64,000 nt of DNA. Source: Torreya grandis. Lineage: Eukaryota; Streptophyta; Pinopsida; Cupressales; Taxaceae. Within the stretch, counting starts at the first letter, position 1. Each line of letters begins with the position of its first letter. Location: positions 376,001 to 440,000 of the forward strand of contig JARHVA010005491.1 of NCBI GenBank assembly GCA_037957365.1, read 5' to 3'. The notes beneath the pieces were generated by a model. That model did no database searches, was not told the DNA's origin, and saw only the letters and a program-made list of their open reading frames with translations. Positions 1-12,211 of the stretch are shown here, in pieces. A program made the translations under genes and the position numbers.

Positions 1-960
1 CTCATGAACACCTATATTTTTATTCTAAATAAGTCTAGTTATGTAGTCAATCTAAATTTTGAAACATTTTATTTCATCATGATTTCCCAAGAAACACCTA
101 CATTTTATCCTCTATTTCTTAAGCTTAACACTAAAATAAGATGCCTCATTGGATGATTTGAAGGTGGGATAATTTCATTCCTTTTCATCTTGATCCTTTT
201 CATTTTATTTCTTCTCTTTGTTATTTAAAGCCTTTTGTTTCCAATTTATAGTGATTAAGGATTATGGTTTTGAGGACTTCAGTGTGCCCATTTGAATTAA
301 CATCTTTCTTCCAAGTCAAGTCAGCAATAAAATCATCTAAAGAGGGAATTTTCCATGTGGCTCCAAGAATAATTATTTTGGCATGGAAAGTAGAGAGAAA
401 CACATAATAGTTTAGACGTAGTTTATAGGGTATAAAAAGAATAAAATGATCACATTTTTTTCTTTATTCCACATTGTTTTAAATTTAATATGAAAGATTT
501 AAACTTAGTGAATAAATCGTATAGGGTGGTAAAACTAATAGGAATCAAAGTAATGATTTTAGTATCCAGTTCATGACCTCTCATCATATCTAGTTTCCCA
601 AATAGATTTTCCAATGTGGTACATAATTCACTAGGATTTTTTAAAGATTAAATTATAGATTAAACATGAAATAAAAAATCAAGAAACATGGAAAGACACA
701 ATAATCCAAAGATTTCATCACAATGTTCAAACCATTTAATTTTTTTTGTAGTGGAATTTGGTTCAAGCTCAGTGGCCATTATAATGTGATGTAAACCCTT
801 ACTTAGAATTATTTTAATTTTATATTTCCATTTATGATAATTAAATGGAATGCATATAATTATAAAATTAGGATCGATTGTGTATAAAAGTTGTAGAAAA
901 AAAAGTAAGAACATAAACAAGGGTGAAGATAATTCACATCACAACCCCCATAAATTATTT
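1..960 (-). pseudogene. Ty1/copia Gag (UBN2 type) with zinc knuckle, decayed
   Basis: Gag packages retrotransposon RNA into cytoplasmic particles. On the minus strand, 920 to 660 reads through the N-terminal Gag core, with NYHKWKYKIKIILSKGL and later WFEHCDEIFGLLCLS, matching the W-K-x-K and DEAFG positions of plant copia Gag. After a broken middle part, 403-221 gives STFHAK, then WKIPSLDDFIADLT, the conserved C-terminal half. Bases about 110-50 encode KCRCFLGNHDEIKCFK, a CCHC zinc knuckle in a recognisable context. The order N-terminus, C-terminus, knuckle runs right to left, so protease and the rest of Pol should lie beyond the left edge. Several stops interrupt it. Family assignment is strong from motif order; exact limits are not. 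Confidence 0.85.
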
Positions 961-2540
961 TTGATAAACCCCACAAAAATTTGGCACTTTATAATTTTAG
1001 TGAAATAAAAAAATAAATGAATCAAATGGAATTATCAAAAAAATCAAATTTTAAGAAAACTACACTCCAAAATGAGTTTCTTATCAGTTATTTCAATTTT
1101 CATTTTTTGTTATTTAATGGCCAATTTTACACAAAAAATTAAATGTACTTTTACTAAAAGCCCAATTTAAGTAAAAATAAGGAGGTGAAGAGGTAAATCA
1201 TATTTATTATACTACCAAAATATATGATGTACACACATATCATTTGATAAAGTGATATGTTGGAAGAGACTGAAGATTCAATGGAGATATATAGGTTTAG
1301 AGGTAGATGACTACCTAGATGGAAGGCACTAGAAAGAGATTCATACCCTAGACAAAGAAAAAAATATAATAAAATTATAGATGCCACTGATTAGACCAAT
1401 ATTATGGTATTGGCAGTGAAGATAAAGTATCAGTATAATGGTGCCTTTAAACTACAAAAAAAAAAAATACCAACAAACTAACATGAAGCAAAAACCTAAT
1501 ATATAGAAGAAGATACCTAAAAATATTATGATTTACTATACAATTATCATTGATTTTTCAAATAATAATATCCAAATTAAGAAACTAACAAAAAATTAAA
1601 AACTAGACAAATGAATACTAGTGTGGTTAAAATACCATATTGAATATTACACCAATATCTTTGGATCAAGTGAATGCATTGGTTAAATTCAATCACGAAT
1701 CAAGCAAGTGAAAAACACATCTATAAGTTAATTAAAATCAAATAAATGAGAATATTGAAAAGTAAGTAATTATAGGATCATACAACACACTTATTATTTA
1801 ATAAATTAAAAATTAATATGTACAAATAAGAGAGTGAATGTGTAAGTCCTCCATGAATAGTGGTTAAAGACCTATGAATGGAATTTAACTTCCCATACCT
1901 AGAATAGTCAGTCAAAGATTAATTCCCACTATCTAATAATGGTGGTAAAGTGTAACTCCATATTAAAAAGTACACTTAAGTAATCTAACTCATAAAGTGT
2001 AGGAATAATCCATTATAAGTAAATATGATGAAAATAATATCCTACGCTAACATTTAGTGTAGTTATTTTTATATCTTTTCTAGGTGTTTTACTCTAGTTA
2101 ATTTAGATTTGTTTCCTTAATTTTAATCTTTATTTTCATTAATAAATATATTTTAATTCTCTAATTTATAATAATGTATTGATTTATAATCTTTAATTAG
2201 ATTTATTTCTCTTGAATTAGTTTACTTTGGTCATTTTCATTTCTTTAGTTAGTTTCTTATGTTTATTTTCTTACCTTTTCATTATTTTTAATCTATTATG
2301 CCTTTTTGGACTTCTTGAAAATAACATACAAATAGGTTTTTAATAAATAAGGAAAGTGATCATAAATAATTTTTATCTTAGAGTGAAACATTATTCATTT
2401 ATCCAAAAAATTTAGTCCTATAAGATATTACCTTTTCAATAGGTTTTAATCTATGATACATTGTTGATAATGTAAGATAATTCCAAAATCCAATATATAG
2501 TTACTTAAATTTAAAACCTTAATTTTTTTATTTGATAAGG
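961..2540. other. No gene seen; possible leader and LTR of the adjacent copia element
   Basis: This AT-rich stretch has no protein domain or RNA gene that I can recognise. It lies on the 5' side of the minus-strand copia Gag, so it should include that element's leader and 5' LTR. I could not find a convincing primer-binding site or TG...CA boundaries. Short open frames here, such as minus 1387-1154, are low-complexity. Confidence 0.3.
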
Positions 2541-4300
2541 TGAAATTAAAGTTTTACAAGGATCCTAAAACCATAAAGTTTAACTTGTACATAATTATGA
2601 TTAAAAAAGACACCAAAGAGAGACACGCCATATAGACCAACAAACCAACAAAAACTTCAACCAGTTTACTACTAAGACATTGAGAGAAAAGAACCTAGTA
2701 GAAACAAAAAATAGTATACACAATACATTTATTATGAGGACTCCATGGAGACTACCTATATCTTAGTCATAGTAGGATCCTTATTATCTATTTACTCCTA
2801 CTTATTTTTGTTGTTTTTGCCTCTTGTTTGAACATGAGGACCTTTTGCCATTTTTGCATCCTGTTCCAACAACCCCTTGACCTTCTCAAGGTTTTTAGTT
2901 ATGATTTTATCCTTGATTTTAATGTTTTGGGGGAGGTCAATTTGGATGGGTTTATCCTTATGTCTTCCTTATCATCATTTATTTGAGTGGTTTCCATATT
3001 CAGACTACCTCTTTTTATCATCCTAATGTTACTCCAAGTCTCCTTTAGCTTGTTAGATTCTATATTTATAGTGTTCCATTCCTACATGAGGGAGACTAGT
3101 TGATTCCCCAAGATATGTAGGTTTTCATGGAAGTACTATAATTTGTATTTTATCCCTTCAATGTTTTCTCTTAGTAATTTATTAACTTTTTTCTCTTATC
3201 TTCAACAACCTTCAGCTTTCAAATTTCAAATTTAGGGTCATCAATTCCCAGGGTATTTCCTAGGCTTGTATTTTTTTCTTAAGGGGTTTCTTACCTTAAT
3301 GGGTGGATCTTGGTTTTTAATTTCACTTTTCCTATATTCATCTAAAATGGGATTTTGGCTCTTTATGGGAGGAATAGGGTTGGGGAAGGTCACCTTCTAC
3401 TCCTTTTGTAATATTTTAAAGGGCATCCTATGATTTTTTCTCCTTATTATTTTCAATAAGGTGATCTTGATGCCCCTCCAGGATTTCCATTTATTCGCCA
3501 AAAAGAAGATAATCTCTTGGTGAATAATGTTAGAGGTGGGATTTTATTGGAAGTCCATAATATTATTTTATAAAGACATAAGGAGTAAGTATGGTTAATT
3601 GATGTTATGGCCCTTAAAATGATTAAGGAGTAGAAAATGATGAGATAAAATATGGGTAAACTTACCCTTAAGCATTAATTATTTCATCAACTATAGGTAA
3701 ATTTATGGCCAACACCTAGGAAGGCCAACTCTTGTGAATCCCATTATATATATAAGGAGTCAAATTCAAATAAATTATCCATGAGTTCTTTCTTCCATCT
3801 TTTGTATTTGTATTCCATGGTCCCCTCACATGACATTCCTATAACTTCACCAACCAACTCCTCTAAAAATCAACCATGAGGCCATTGAATTTCACTTTCC
3901 TATATTTCTATCCCATAGAGAAATATTTTATGATAAACTCATCGTAACCTTTGATACATAGAATAAACTCCACGAGACCATGTTTTCAAATCTTATGTTG
4001 AACCATTCTATTACTTTGGATCTTAGGACAATAAATTGGCTCAAGTTTTCCCCTATCTCCCCCACTACTTTGCTTCTCTTCTTGTTTGTGTAGCATGAGG
4101 TAATTTAGTTGTTTTATTGGAGTGCCAAGCTATATATCCCTAATTGATCTAAATATTATTAGTGTGATTCCATATAAGATGATGTTAACTATTCCAACAT
4201 TTGAAATAAGTGTCTTCATCACGACACTTGGTGTGAATTAATCTAAGATTATTAATATTATTCACATGTTTGTACTCATCCCTCGAGTGATTTTGAGAAG
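2541..4300 (-). pseudogene. Unidentified coding-like minus-strand sequence, Lys/Glu-rich
   Basis: The minus strand reads in long, broken frames with charged, Lys-rich composition. About 3250-2900 gives helical-looking segments such as ESNKLKETWSNIRM. About 4050-3750 gives hydrophobic and aromatic blocks such as KVIEWFNIRFENMV. Frameshifts and stops occur throughout. It lies downstream (on the minus strand) of the LINE RNase H domain, so it could be another element's Gag-like or ORF1-like region that the LINE inserted beside. I do not recognise the family and assign no function. Confidence 0.35.
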
Positions 4301-4309
4301 ATTTTTAAT

Positions 4310-4975
4310 TTTTATTAATCAAGTGGGAGATAAAAGAAGGGAGGTTTGTGGGCCCATGCCATTTAATGAGATCATCACTTGAGATGTCAATGTTGGAAAT
4401 ACCATCTTCAATAATGTTGCTTTCTCAAAAAATGTGAGAAAATCATAAATAATAAAAGGAATGGAGAATGTCATGGGAGTTATAAATGAACTATTTAATG
4501 GTATAGGAGGTATTCACTTTATTAGTGAGGGTATTGATAATGTTTAAGTAATCCCCTTCAATGACAAATTTTGAAATTTTAATATCGATGCCCCAAAAGT
4601 CTACCTTGGACTCTATAATATGATTCATTTGGAGGATCATTGGGACCATGTAAGATGTAATCACCATCATTGAATCATTTATTATAACACCTTCAATCTC
4701 ATCCCTAACCATATTTCCATTATCCACTTCATCAAATTTTATCATCACCCACCCATGAGGGGGAAATATCAATTCGTAAAGCTTCTATCAAGGTTTTCCC
4801 TATGAGGAGGGAAGCGAGGGAGAGGTTACACTTATGAAATATTCCTTGCTCATCCTCTAAGGAAACCTTTTTTATTAGGAATAGACAATTTAAAAATTTA
4901 AGCACTATCATACAAAACATGTGGAATGTGTTAGTGGTGTTTCTCTTCTTATTTTCAAAGAGGTAAGCATTCATG
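4310..4975 (-). pseudogene. LINE ORF2 C-terminal RNase H domain, decayed
   Basis: Plant L1-like LINEs often carry a C-terminal RNase H that removes RNA from RNA-DNA hybrids during target-primed reverse transcription. The minus frame 4772-4491 opens with PPHGWVMIKFDEVDNGN, matching the usual PPxGWxKxNFDGxxxGNP. It continues with a Glu in NHIIESKVDFWG and an Asp in FVIEGDYLNIINTL, so all three acidic catalytic positions (D, E, D) are still readable. Downstream, 4480-4310 gives an IIEDGISN-like tail resembling the ADxxAN end of the domain. The frame shifts just upstream at about 4740; 4974-4740 is probably the linker before the domain. No zinc-binding or RT portion is visible upstream, so this is a fragment. 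Confidence 0.75.
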
Positions 4976-6829
4976 ATTCTTTTAGCTATTTGATTATAAA
5001 GATCTAATCTACTTTCTATTATATTTTTAGGTTTTGATAATATATTGATATCTTTAAAAAATATTAGTTCCCCATAATTTGGTTAAGTCTTTAGTATTCT
5101 TGAAATATAACATATTTGACCTTTTAAAATATAGTTTCACACATTTTAATCTCATTTTCATTATTAGGTACATAAAATTTGAATGGTATGATTACACCTA
5201 GACCTCATGATAGGTGAACATGTATATTATTTGGCATTATATTTTCAACCGTCAACATAAGAGATTCATATAGTCATATGGTGGATATGGAAAATTAGTG
5301 CTAAACTATGGATATCAATTCATGTTGAGTACCCATATATCATTAAAATTATTGTCATCCTACTAGAGTTTTTATATGATCTTCATCTTTTCCTTTGATT
5401 TTTCCTTAATCTTATGCATACACATTCCATGGTGTTACATTATATATAAATATACATACTCTATATTAGTAAATAATAAGATTGAACTTGAGTTTGGATT
5501 ATTGAATCTTTGATCATTATTAACTCCATCAAGGTGGATTTTTATTTTTCTATCTTCAAACATGAGTTAATGGGTTTATTAGGTACATCCATTATAAACT
5601 TCATTTTTATAACCATTTTTGAACTAATGTAATATGTACTTGATATTATGTACTCATCAAAAATATTATTGTTTCAAATGAATGTGGGATACAAGTAATT
5701 GTGAATGTAATTTGTCCTAATAATATCTCAAAATATGTGATATCTTGTAATACATCTTTATCATGACCAAATTTTTTTATAAATTTAACTATGCATATAT
5801 TGAGATCTTATTTTATATCAATTTGAACTTATTTCCAGTAATCATTCTTAGTGTAATCTTATATAGTAAAAATTTCCTTACTTGGATGGTTGTAATTTTT
5901 TTGCATTATCTATATATATATTGATTCTTGGTAGGAACCACTATTGGTGGATCCTACTATATATATTGTTGTCATACTCTAAAATTGTTTAAAACATTTC
6001 CAATGATTCAATGGTAACCATAATATGATTTTCCTTCTTGATGTGATAACAAATCTATGGCTATATGTATAGTATTAGGTAGAGGATTCAAAGTTTTTCA
6101 AGTATCATTTATATTATGATGATTAGTTTGTCTTGAATGTTGATTACTTTAAATGTTATGGAAGGATCTACATCCATGAGATCCACATTATTTCTTAAAA
6201 TTTTCTCTAAATTTAAGTATTGACCTTTGATACAATACATAATGTGAAGTGGCCTTTATACTTGAGTCATGATTGATTATACAAAATTTTATGCCAATGA
6301 TGCACTTAGGATATGTGGCTTTCATATTAAATTGACATTTCAAAAATTATTTGGATTCCCATATTTTCATTTTTATTCAAGTATTGCATTTCCTTAATCT
6401 AATTTAGATTGTTCTTAAGTATAAAATTTTATTTTATTAATATTATTTTTATATGAGCTATCCTTATACTCTCCTCTACCTCTAGGTGAAACAATGTTAT
6501 GAGATAAGTACTCATTTGTCCCAATGCTTGTTGAAATTTTGATGGGAAAAATGTTTATCTATATTCATGATAATTTCATAATCATAATTATTATTGTCAT
6601 AAAATTCTATGAATATGTGATATAGATCCTCTAAATTCACTAGTAGGGAAAGATTTGGTGTCATCTCTTTTTATTATTTAACATTAGTTTGTAATTCCTT
6701 AATTGTCTAGTTATTTATTGACACATTTATAATTGGATATTTATCATTTAATTTACTTGATTCTCCAAAATTACATGTGTGAATTATTAATAATGGGATA
6801 ATTTGTGATGGATACACTTTGGATGAATT
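4976..6829. other. No clear domain; probably the decayed segment 3' of a gypsy protease
   Basis: No RT, RNase H or integrase motif could be read with confidence. The stretch follows the minus-strand gypsy protease at 6830-7560, where aRNase H or RT would be expected. Minus frames give only scattered fragments, such as VINIQDKLIIII at about 6130, between many stops. It is AT-rich with few CG, CAG or CTG. It may be over-decayed Pol or another element. Confidence 0.3.
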
Positions 6830-7560
6830 TATAAAATGTTACTGTGAATTACCTTCATTATTAGGTTGAATGATTTTGAAAACTATGTAGTGATCATTAT
6901 CTAGTGCACATGTATAAAAATCTCCACTATGAAGGAATTTCAAGAATATCTGTAGTTTATATGATAATACTTCTTTATAATGTATTTGTGGTCGACCCAA
7001 GAGTATATTTTAATGTATATGATTAGGCATGACTCGAAACATGGTATTCAATGGCTTGGGTCTTACTATTACATCTGATGATATCAATCCAAATACATGG
7101 TAGTTAATATTATTAAATAGTGTTATGTTCCTATCTTAATTTTAAATATTATCCATATTGACACCAAATGTCAATAATAATGATATGTTTCAAATGATAA
7201 AACTTAAAATATTATCCATTAACACCCTCTTAACTCATTTTTGTAATAATTTTGATTGAATGAATAGTTGATGATTTTATTAAACTATATGTTTGGTAGG
7301 AAAATATTAAATTTAAAATGAAATCATCTCTTTAGAACCCTTTAATGTGTTCATAATAGAAGAAAACTATGCATGATCTTTATCATTTGAAAAATTTGTA
7401 TCACAAAATACCTCATAGATGATATTCCTATATAAGGTTTGTATCTTTGATAAGTAAATTATAATAAATCTTATATTTAATATTCTTTAGTTGATCAATG
7501 ATATCATATGATGCAATACCATAGTATGGATTCCTAGTGATGGGAATCCCTACCAGGCAT
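6830..7560 (-). pseudogene. Ty3/gypsy Gag-protease junction and aspartic protease, decayed
   Basis: The aspartic protease cuts Gag-Pol into functional parts. On the minus strand, about 7540-7440 gives NPYYGIASYDIIDQL and then IYYNLLIKDT. This matches the conserved block of plant gypsy polyproteins that precedes the protease (PYDIIEQL..., ISLWELLRTSP). About 7060-6950 gives FRVMPNHIHYNILLGRPQIH and then LKFLHSGD. This is the C-terminal protease signature (VMD...YNxLLGRPWIH...CLKF..G), with W changed to Q. The active-site D-S/T-G region near 7200 is too decayed to place. The LLGRPWIH type belongs to the non-chromovirus plant lineages. Neighbouring Gag should lie to the right. Confidence 0.7.
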
Positions 7561-10500
7561 CCATAAACTAATAGTGTAGTGGATCACATAAACTTATCAT
7601 TTTTATTGATTCAAATATAGTACATGATATTATAAGCTTAAAAATTTTACTAAAGGAATTCTCAATTCCATTTTAAATCCTTCAAATCTATTGAAATTCA
7701 CTCACTCAATACTTATTAGTAGGGGTCAACCCATAGTCCCTCTCTCTCTCATGGTTTTTTCTAGCCCATCAAATAGTGGCCACTCAATTTATTGTCCCAA
7801 ATATCTATAAACAACCAAAAAATAGATCTAAAAAAATCCCTTAGTAATAAAAACAATTTTCATGGGATAACACCCCTATTTATAGATGTTGGGATTCTTT
7901 ACCACTATGTCCAGTTTGGTGACTAGTAGGTTTTATGTTAATGGGTTAGTGGCTAAATTTAAAATCCTACTTTGGGATAGTATATATGAGTTATAACTTG
8001 ATCCTTTTAGCTATAGAAACCATTAATTACCATATTTCATCATCATATTTTCCTATCCTACCAAGTGTCATCTCGTCCATTGGCCAATTGACAATTTATC
8101 CTTTTCTATCCTCAAGTTATGTGTCTTGCACATCACTTTTGGGATTAATGGTTACAAGAATATTCCTCTTCTCTCATTCATGATTCATTTTAATATGTTC
8201 CTTAGAAACCAGTGTTTTATTTCTCTATTCTACATGTGAGTCTAGCACATGCTTCTCCGTTTTTCCCTTGCATGTATTTTATACTTTGTCTCACCCTTCA
8301 CATAACTTTTGTGTGCTTTACTAATTTTATTAATTTTCATGCTCCTTATCTTGGATAATTTGTGTTATTATTCTAATGCCTTCATGTGGTCCTTTTTCAC
8401 TATTCATTCTTATTCTTTACTTATTCTCTTTCAAAAAAATATGATCTAGTTTTTCTTGGGATATTCCTACATCACACTCCCCAAGTAATTAAAGTGCAAT
8501 CCCTTACTTACATTCTATCTAAGTATTTGGACCTATATTTAGGTCAAATATATGACCATAATGTTCCCCTTAATTGATTGCTTTTGTGATGTTCCCATTC
8601 CTCTCTATCTTTCTTTATCCTTAAATATATTCTCTTTTCCACTCTTCCACTTAAATATACTTCCTTAATCAACTCATTTTCTCCTTCATGCATGTCTTTG
8701 TGAAACATTACACAACTTATCCATTGTTATATCTCTTCTCCTATTCTAATTATTTTTAAATTTTCACTTATGTTCATGTGGGTCTATGCCCACTTTATTG
8801 TCGCTTACCTCCCCATGGGAACCTCAATTATCTCCTTCTCCATGTGTGAATATTAACTTAGGATGACTTCCTCTCATCCATTTTTATCATCCTCTACATA
8901 ATATTCTCTCATTATTATACCTTTATATTTTTTTGGTGAAAACATAATTATGTTTCTCTCTTCCTCGTCCCTCACTCGTTATTTTCTTCTTTCCTCTATC
9001 CAAGTGTTTTGGTTGGCTCTCTTGGTGTGCTCATTTATATTTTTTACATCCCTTTCCTTCTCTTATGTGTAACTTGTAAGCATACTTGATTTATTATGTG
9101 TATTATCTCATTTCCATGTTTTTATCGATACTTAGATTGATAATTTATCAGCCCATTATTAGAATTAGGTTGTTATTCCTTTTGTTCCTCTTCTCATCTA
9201 CTCCTTTTTTTTGCATACCATTCACCTTCTCCTAGAATACCTTACTCTCTTATGTGACTTTATGCTTCACACCTTCCTTTTTGTGTATTTCTCCTTGATG
9301 GATTAGCTCTGTCTTTTCTATAACATTTATATTCTTTTTCTATGTGTGATTATTTGATAGTGAAATCCTCTTCTCCCTTACACGTGCTCCTACTTCTTTT
9401 CATGGATTTTACTCTCCTATTATTAGGTTTGGATACATGTTGACCTAGTCACTTATTATATGAGACATTTGTTTTCCCTCTCACACCTCTACCATCATGA
9501 TCTTATTATTCTTATTTCATTCTTATTAGTTTAAATTTTATATTTGATTATCTTCTACTAGTATCATGCTTCTTTTTGGTATCCTCTCTAGTTGGTACTT
9601 CTTCCATCATTATCTTATATATCACTTTCCTTCTTGATTAGGTTCCTTTACCATTTGCCACAAATCAAGGTTATTTTACTAGACTAAAATTTCTCATCAT
9701 GTAACAATTAACTCTTGTAGTTGCATGTGATAAATCCACCTTTCTTCATCCTTTAATTCATCCTTTACTTGTGTTCCTGATAGAAGCCCTAAATATCTAG
9801 TAATCTATTGGTTCATAACTATGCTCAAATTTGATTTCCCTCCTTCCTCATGTTGGAACATATATTTAAATTCACTAACTTGATAGACTATAGTTTATTC
9901 ATGAGAAACACTTTCTCATCCTTTGGTACACCATATGATTTTGATAGTTGTTCAATTGACTACTGATCTAATAGCCTTCTACTACAATTTACTCTACTTA
10001 GACTCTTATTCCTTGGTATGTCTCTTTAATTGGCATCCTCTATCTAATTATTATACTATGCACATGCTTTTAATCAATTGTATTTATATTATTCCATTAT
10101 ATAAATTAAAACATGTTTGCGAATTATTCACTTTCCTTATCTCTTATTGCTTGATTTGTTACTATAAATCTCTCTTATATTCACCTACACTCTTGGACAT
10201 TTTTATAATTTATTATATCTCTCCAAATTTACTCTTATCCTTATTGTGTATTACATTTATTCACACTTATTATTTTCATCCTAAAAACCTTAGGTTTGTA
10301 TTTAGGATGAATTTTCCAAGAGCCTCTATAAATCCATCCTCTTGTTGATTTCTCCCCTCATGTTTGACCTGTTTGTACATTGTTAGTTTTCCTCAATGAC
10401 AACCTAAGGATTATATTTTAGATAAAATATACAATATCATATATAACTCACATATATTTTATGATTATTCATTTAATTCTTGACATTTTTTCATGCTACT

Positions 10501-10950
10501 AGTTGTCCTCTTTAACAACTTTAGGTTCAAATTTAGTTGTCCTCTATAAGAGCTTATGTAGTTGTCATCTTAGGGTGTTTACATTTCACCCTGATATCTA
10601 ATGTGCTTGGAATCTCATATTATGCTTTTATAAAATTTTATTTTGTTTATGCCTATACACTCTATCACTAATCCACACTTTTCATTATTGACCCACTGCA
10701 TCTCTTATTATGGGTATATTTCTCATTACATTATTATGATTTATAGTCATTTCACCTCCTCATGTGATCTATATCCTCTACCCACCTATGATTTGTGGAT
10801 AAATTTGAATTTATGATGATTATTTATTTCAATCTTGGTTCTCTACCCACTCACACTTAGTGTATAAATTTATCTCTCTACTAAATCTATGTTGTCTTAT
10901 TACACAATGCCTACATCTTCTTCTACACTATCCTATCTCTACCCATACAC
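7561..10950. other. Pyrimidine-rich plus-strand stretch, no recognised gene
   Basis: The plus strand is dominated by runs of C and T with ttcttc, ctcctt and tcatcc patterns. The minus strand is therefore purine-rich and reads as Lys/Glu/Arg-rich fragments. It lies immediately upstream (minus orientation) of the gypsy protease at 6.8-7.6 kb, where Gag would be, and a charged Gag or leader would give this asymmetry. No zinc knuckle or Gag core could be identified. The longest plus-strand open frame (9923-10348) is hydrophobic low-complexity sequence expected from such composition and is not called a gene. Confidence 0.4.
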
Positions 10951-11357
10951 ATGTAAACACTATATCTAAATTATATAGAACCTCAGTATTGTATACTTGG
11001 AAATTAATTCTCATTTTTTTACCCTTTGGTTCCTAAGACCTTAATATTGTTGAAAGGCTCACATCTATTATCTCTTCTACCTATTACTTATCCCTTAGTC
11101 TAAATTTATGTTAATCTAATGATTAGGCATTTTATAATGATAAAATTACTATGAACTTGATTATTATCATTGTCACCAAGTTCTGTACCTATACCTAGTT
11201 TTTATCTTCTTAGACACTTACATCACAATCAAATGCCTATGTCAATGCGAGTGTCCTATGTCAAACTATGTGTCCAATTCCATAAAGTCATTTAATTTAC
11301 GAATGAAATGTCTATTATGGTCAAAATAAGTGATTTAATGTGAGATATTTCTAAAAT

Positions 11358-11400
<43 letters not shown>

Positions 11401-12150
11401 ATTAATTCTCATTCATTTCACACCTAACATAGATCTAATAACAGACAAATATACTTACTAAAGGTAACTAATAAAACATTCAAATGATAAAAGTTTACCT
11501 ATTATCTCCTATTTCAATATAAATCATAGGGAAAACCCATATACATGTATAAAGTATTGAAGGATCACTCCATGAGCCATATTTTCTAAGTTAAGAATTA
11601 GGTCACTCTATGCACTTACTTATCACATGTTTCATATTAATGCACATACAAGATAACAAGAAGGGTATTAATACATAATTGTAAGGCCATTTTTTAGAAT
11701 ACTAGATATATAGGTAGTGTCCATTGATAAAGGGGTCCTCAAGGTAGCTAAAAACTAGGTGACATTAACCCATTTTTTCTATAGTCATTCTAAAGGTGAA
11801 AAATATAGGGTTTGATCATTTGACAAAGAGTGACATCTAGTGAGTGAGATCTGAACACAACAGAGTAAAGGAAATAGAAAACCTATAAGGTTATAAGTGG
11901 TCAGACATATATCTAGTTAAACTTTTGTATTAGATACATCCAATTTGGATAATAAAATCAATATAATCATTCATATTTGATGAAAATGTTTGAGGATTTA
12001 GAATACAAATTTATATAATTTGAGGATTATTCAAGGATCATGATCCAATCCACTTCTAACCTATTTTATACTAGATCTACATGTGCATAATAAAATAGCT
12101 AAGTAATCTTATTTTTAATTTATTATAATATCAATCAATACATGTACTTT
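10951..12150. other. No gene seen; AT-rich intergenic or repeat remnant
   Basis: Both strands are stop-rich and show no domain. An AT dinucleotide tract sits at 11360-11396. The right end abuts the less decayed LTR that begins at 12212. A short internal remnant of that younger element may extend left of its primer-binding site to about 12150, after which the composition returns to the decayed background. Confidence 0.4.
11360..11396. repeat. (AT)n microsatellite
   Basis: An uninterrupted alternating A/T tract of about 37 bases, directly visible in the sequence. Confidence 0.95.
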
Positions 12151-12197
12151 TGATGCACATTCCCAAATAGTGCCATCTAAAACTTCCTTATCTGTGT

Positions 12198-12209
12198 GCT
12201 CTGATACCA
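12198..12209 (-). other. Retrotransposon primer-binding site, tRNA-iMet type
   Basis: The minus strand reads TGGTATCAGAGC, the standard plant retrotransposon primer-binding site complementary to the 3' end of initiator tRNA-Met. It is preceded on the minus strand by ...CATCA and two T residues, so the LTR should end at 12212. This spacing is normal. It fixes the orientation of the adjacent LTR as minus and marks it as a 5' LTR. The internal region should run leftward but is recognisable for only a few tens of bases. Confidence 0.8.
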
Positions 12210-12211
12210 AA

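Noticed and set aside
9923..10348. 141-codon plus-strand frame, hydrophobic, membrane-like
   Set aside because: Composition follows from a pyrimidine-rich strand (Leu, Ile, Tyr, Ser); no motif, and similar frames occur all along this stretch.
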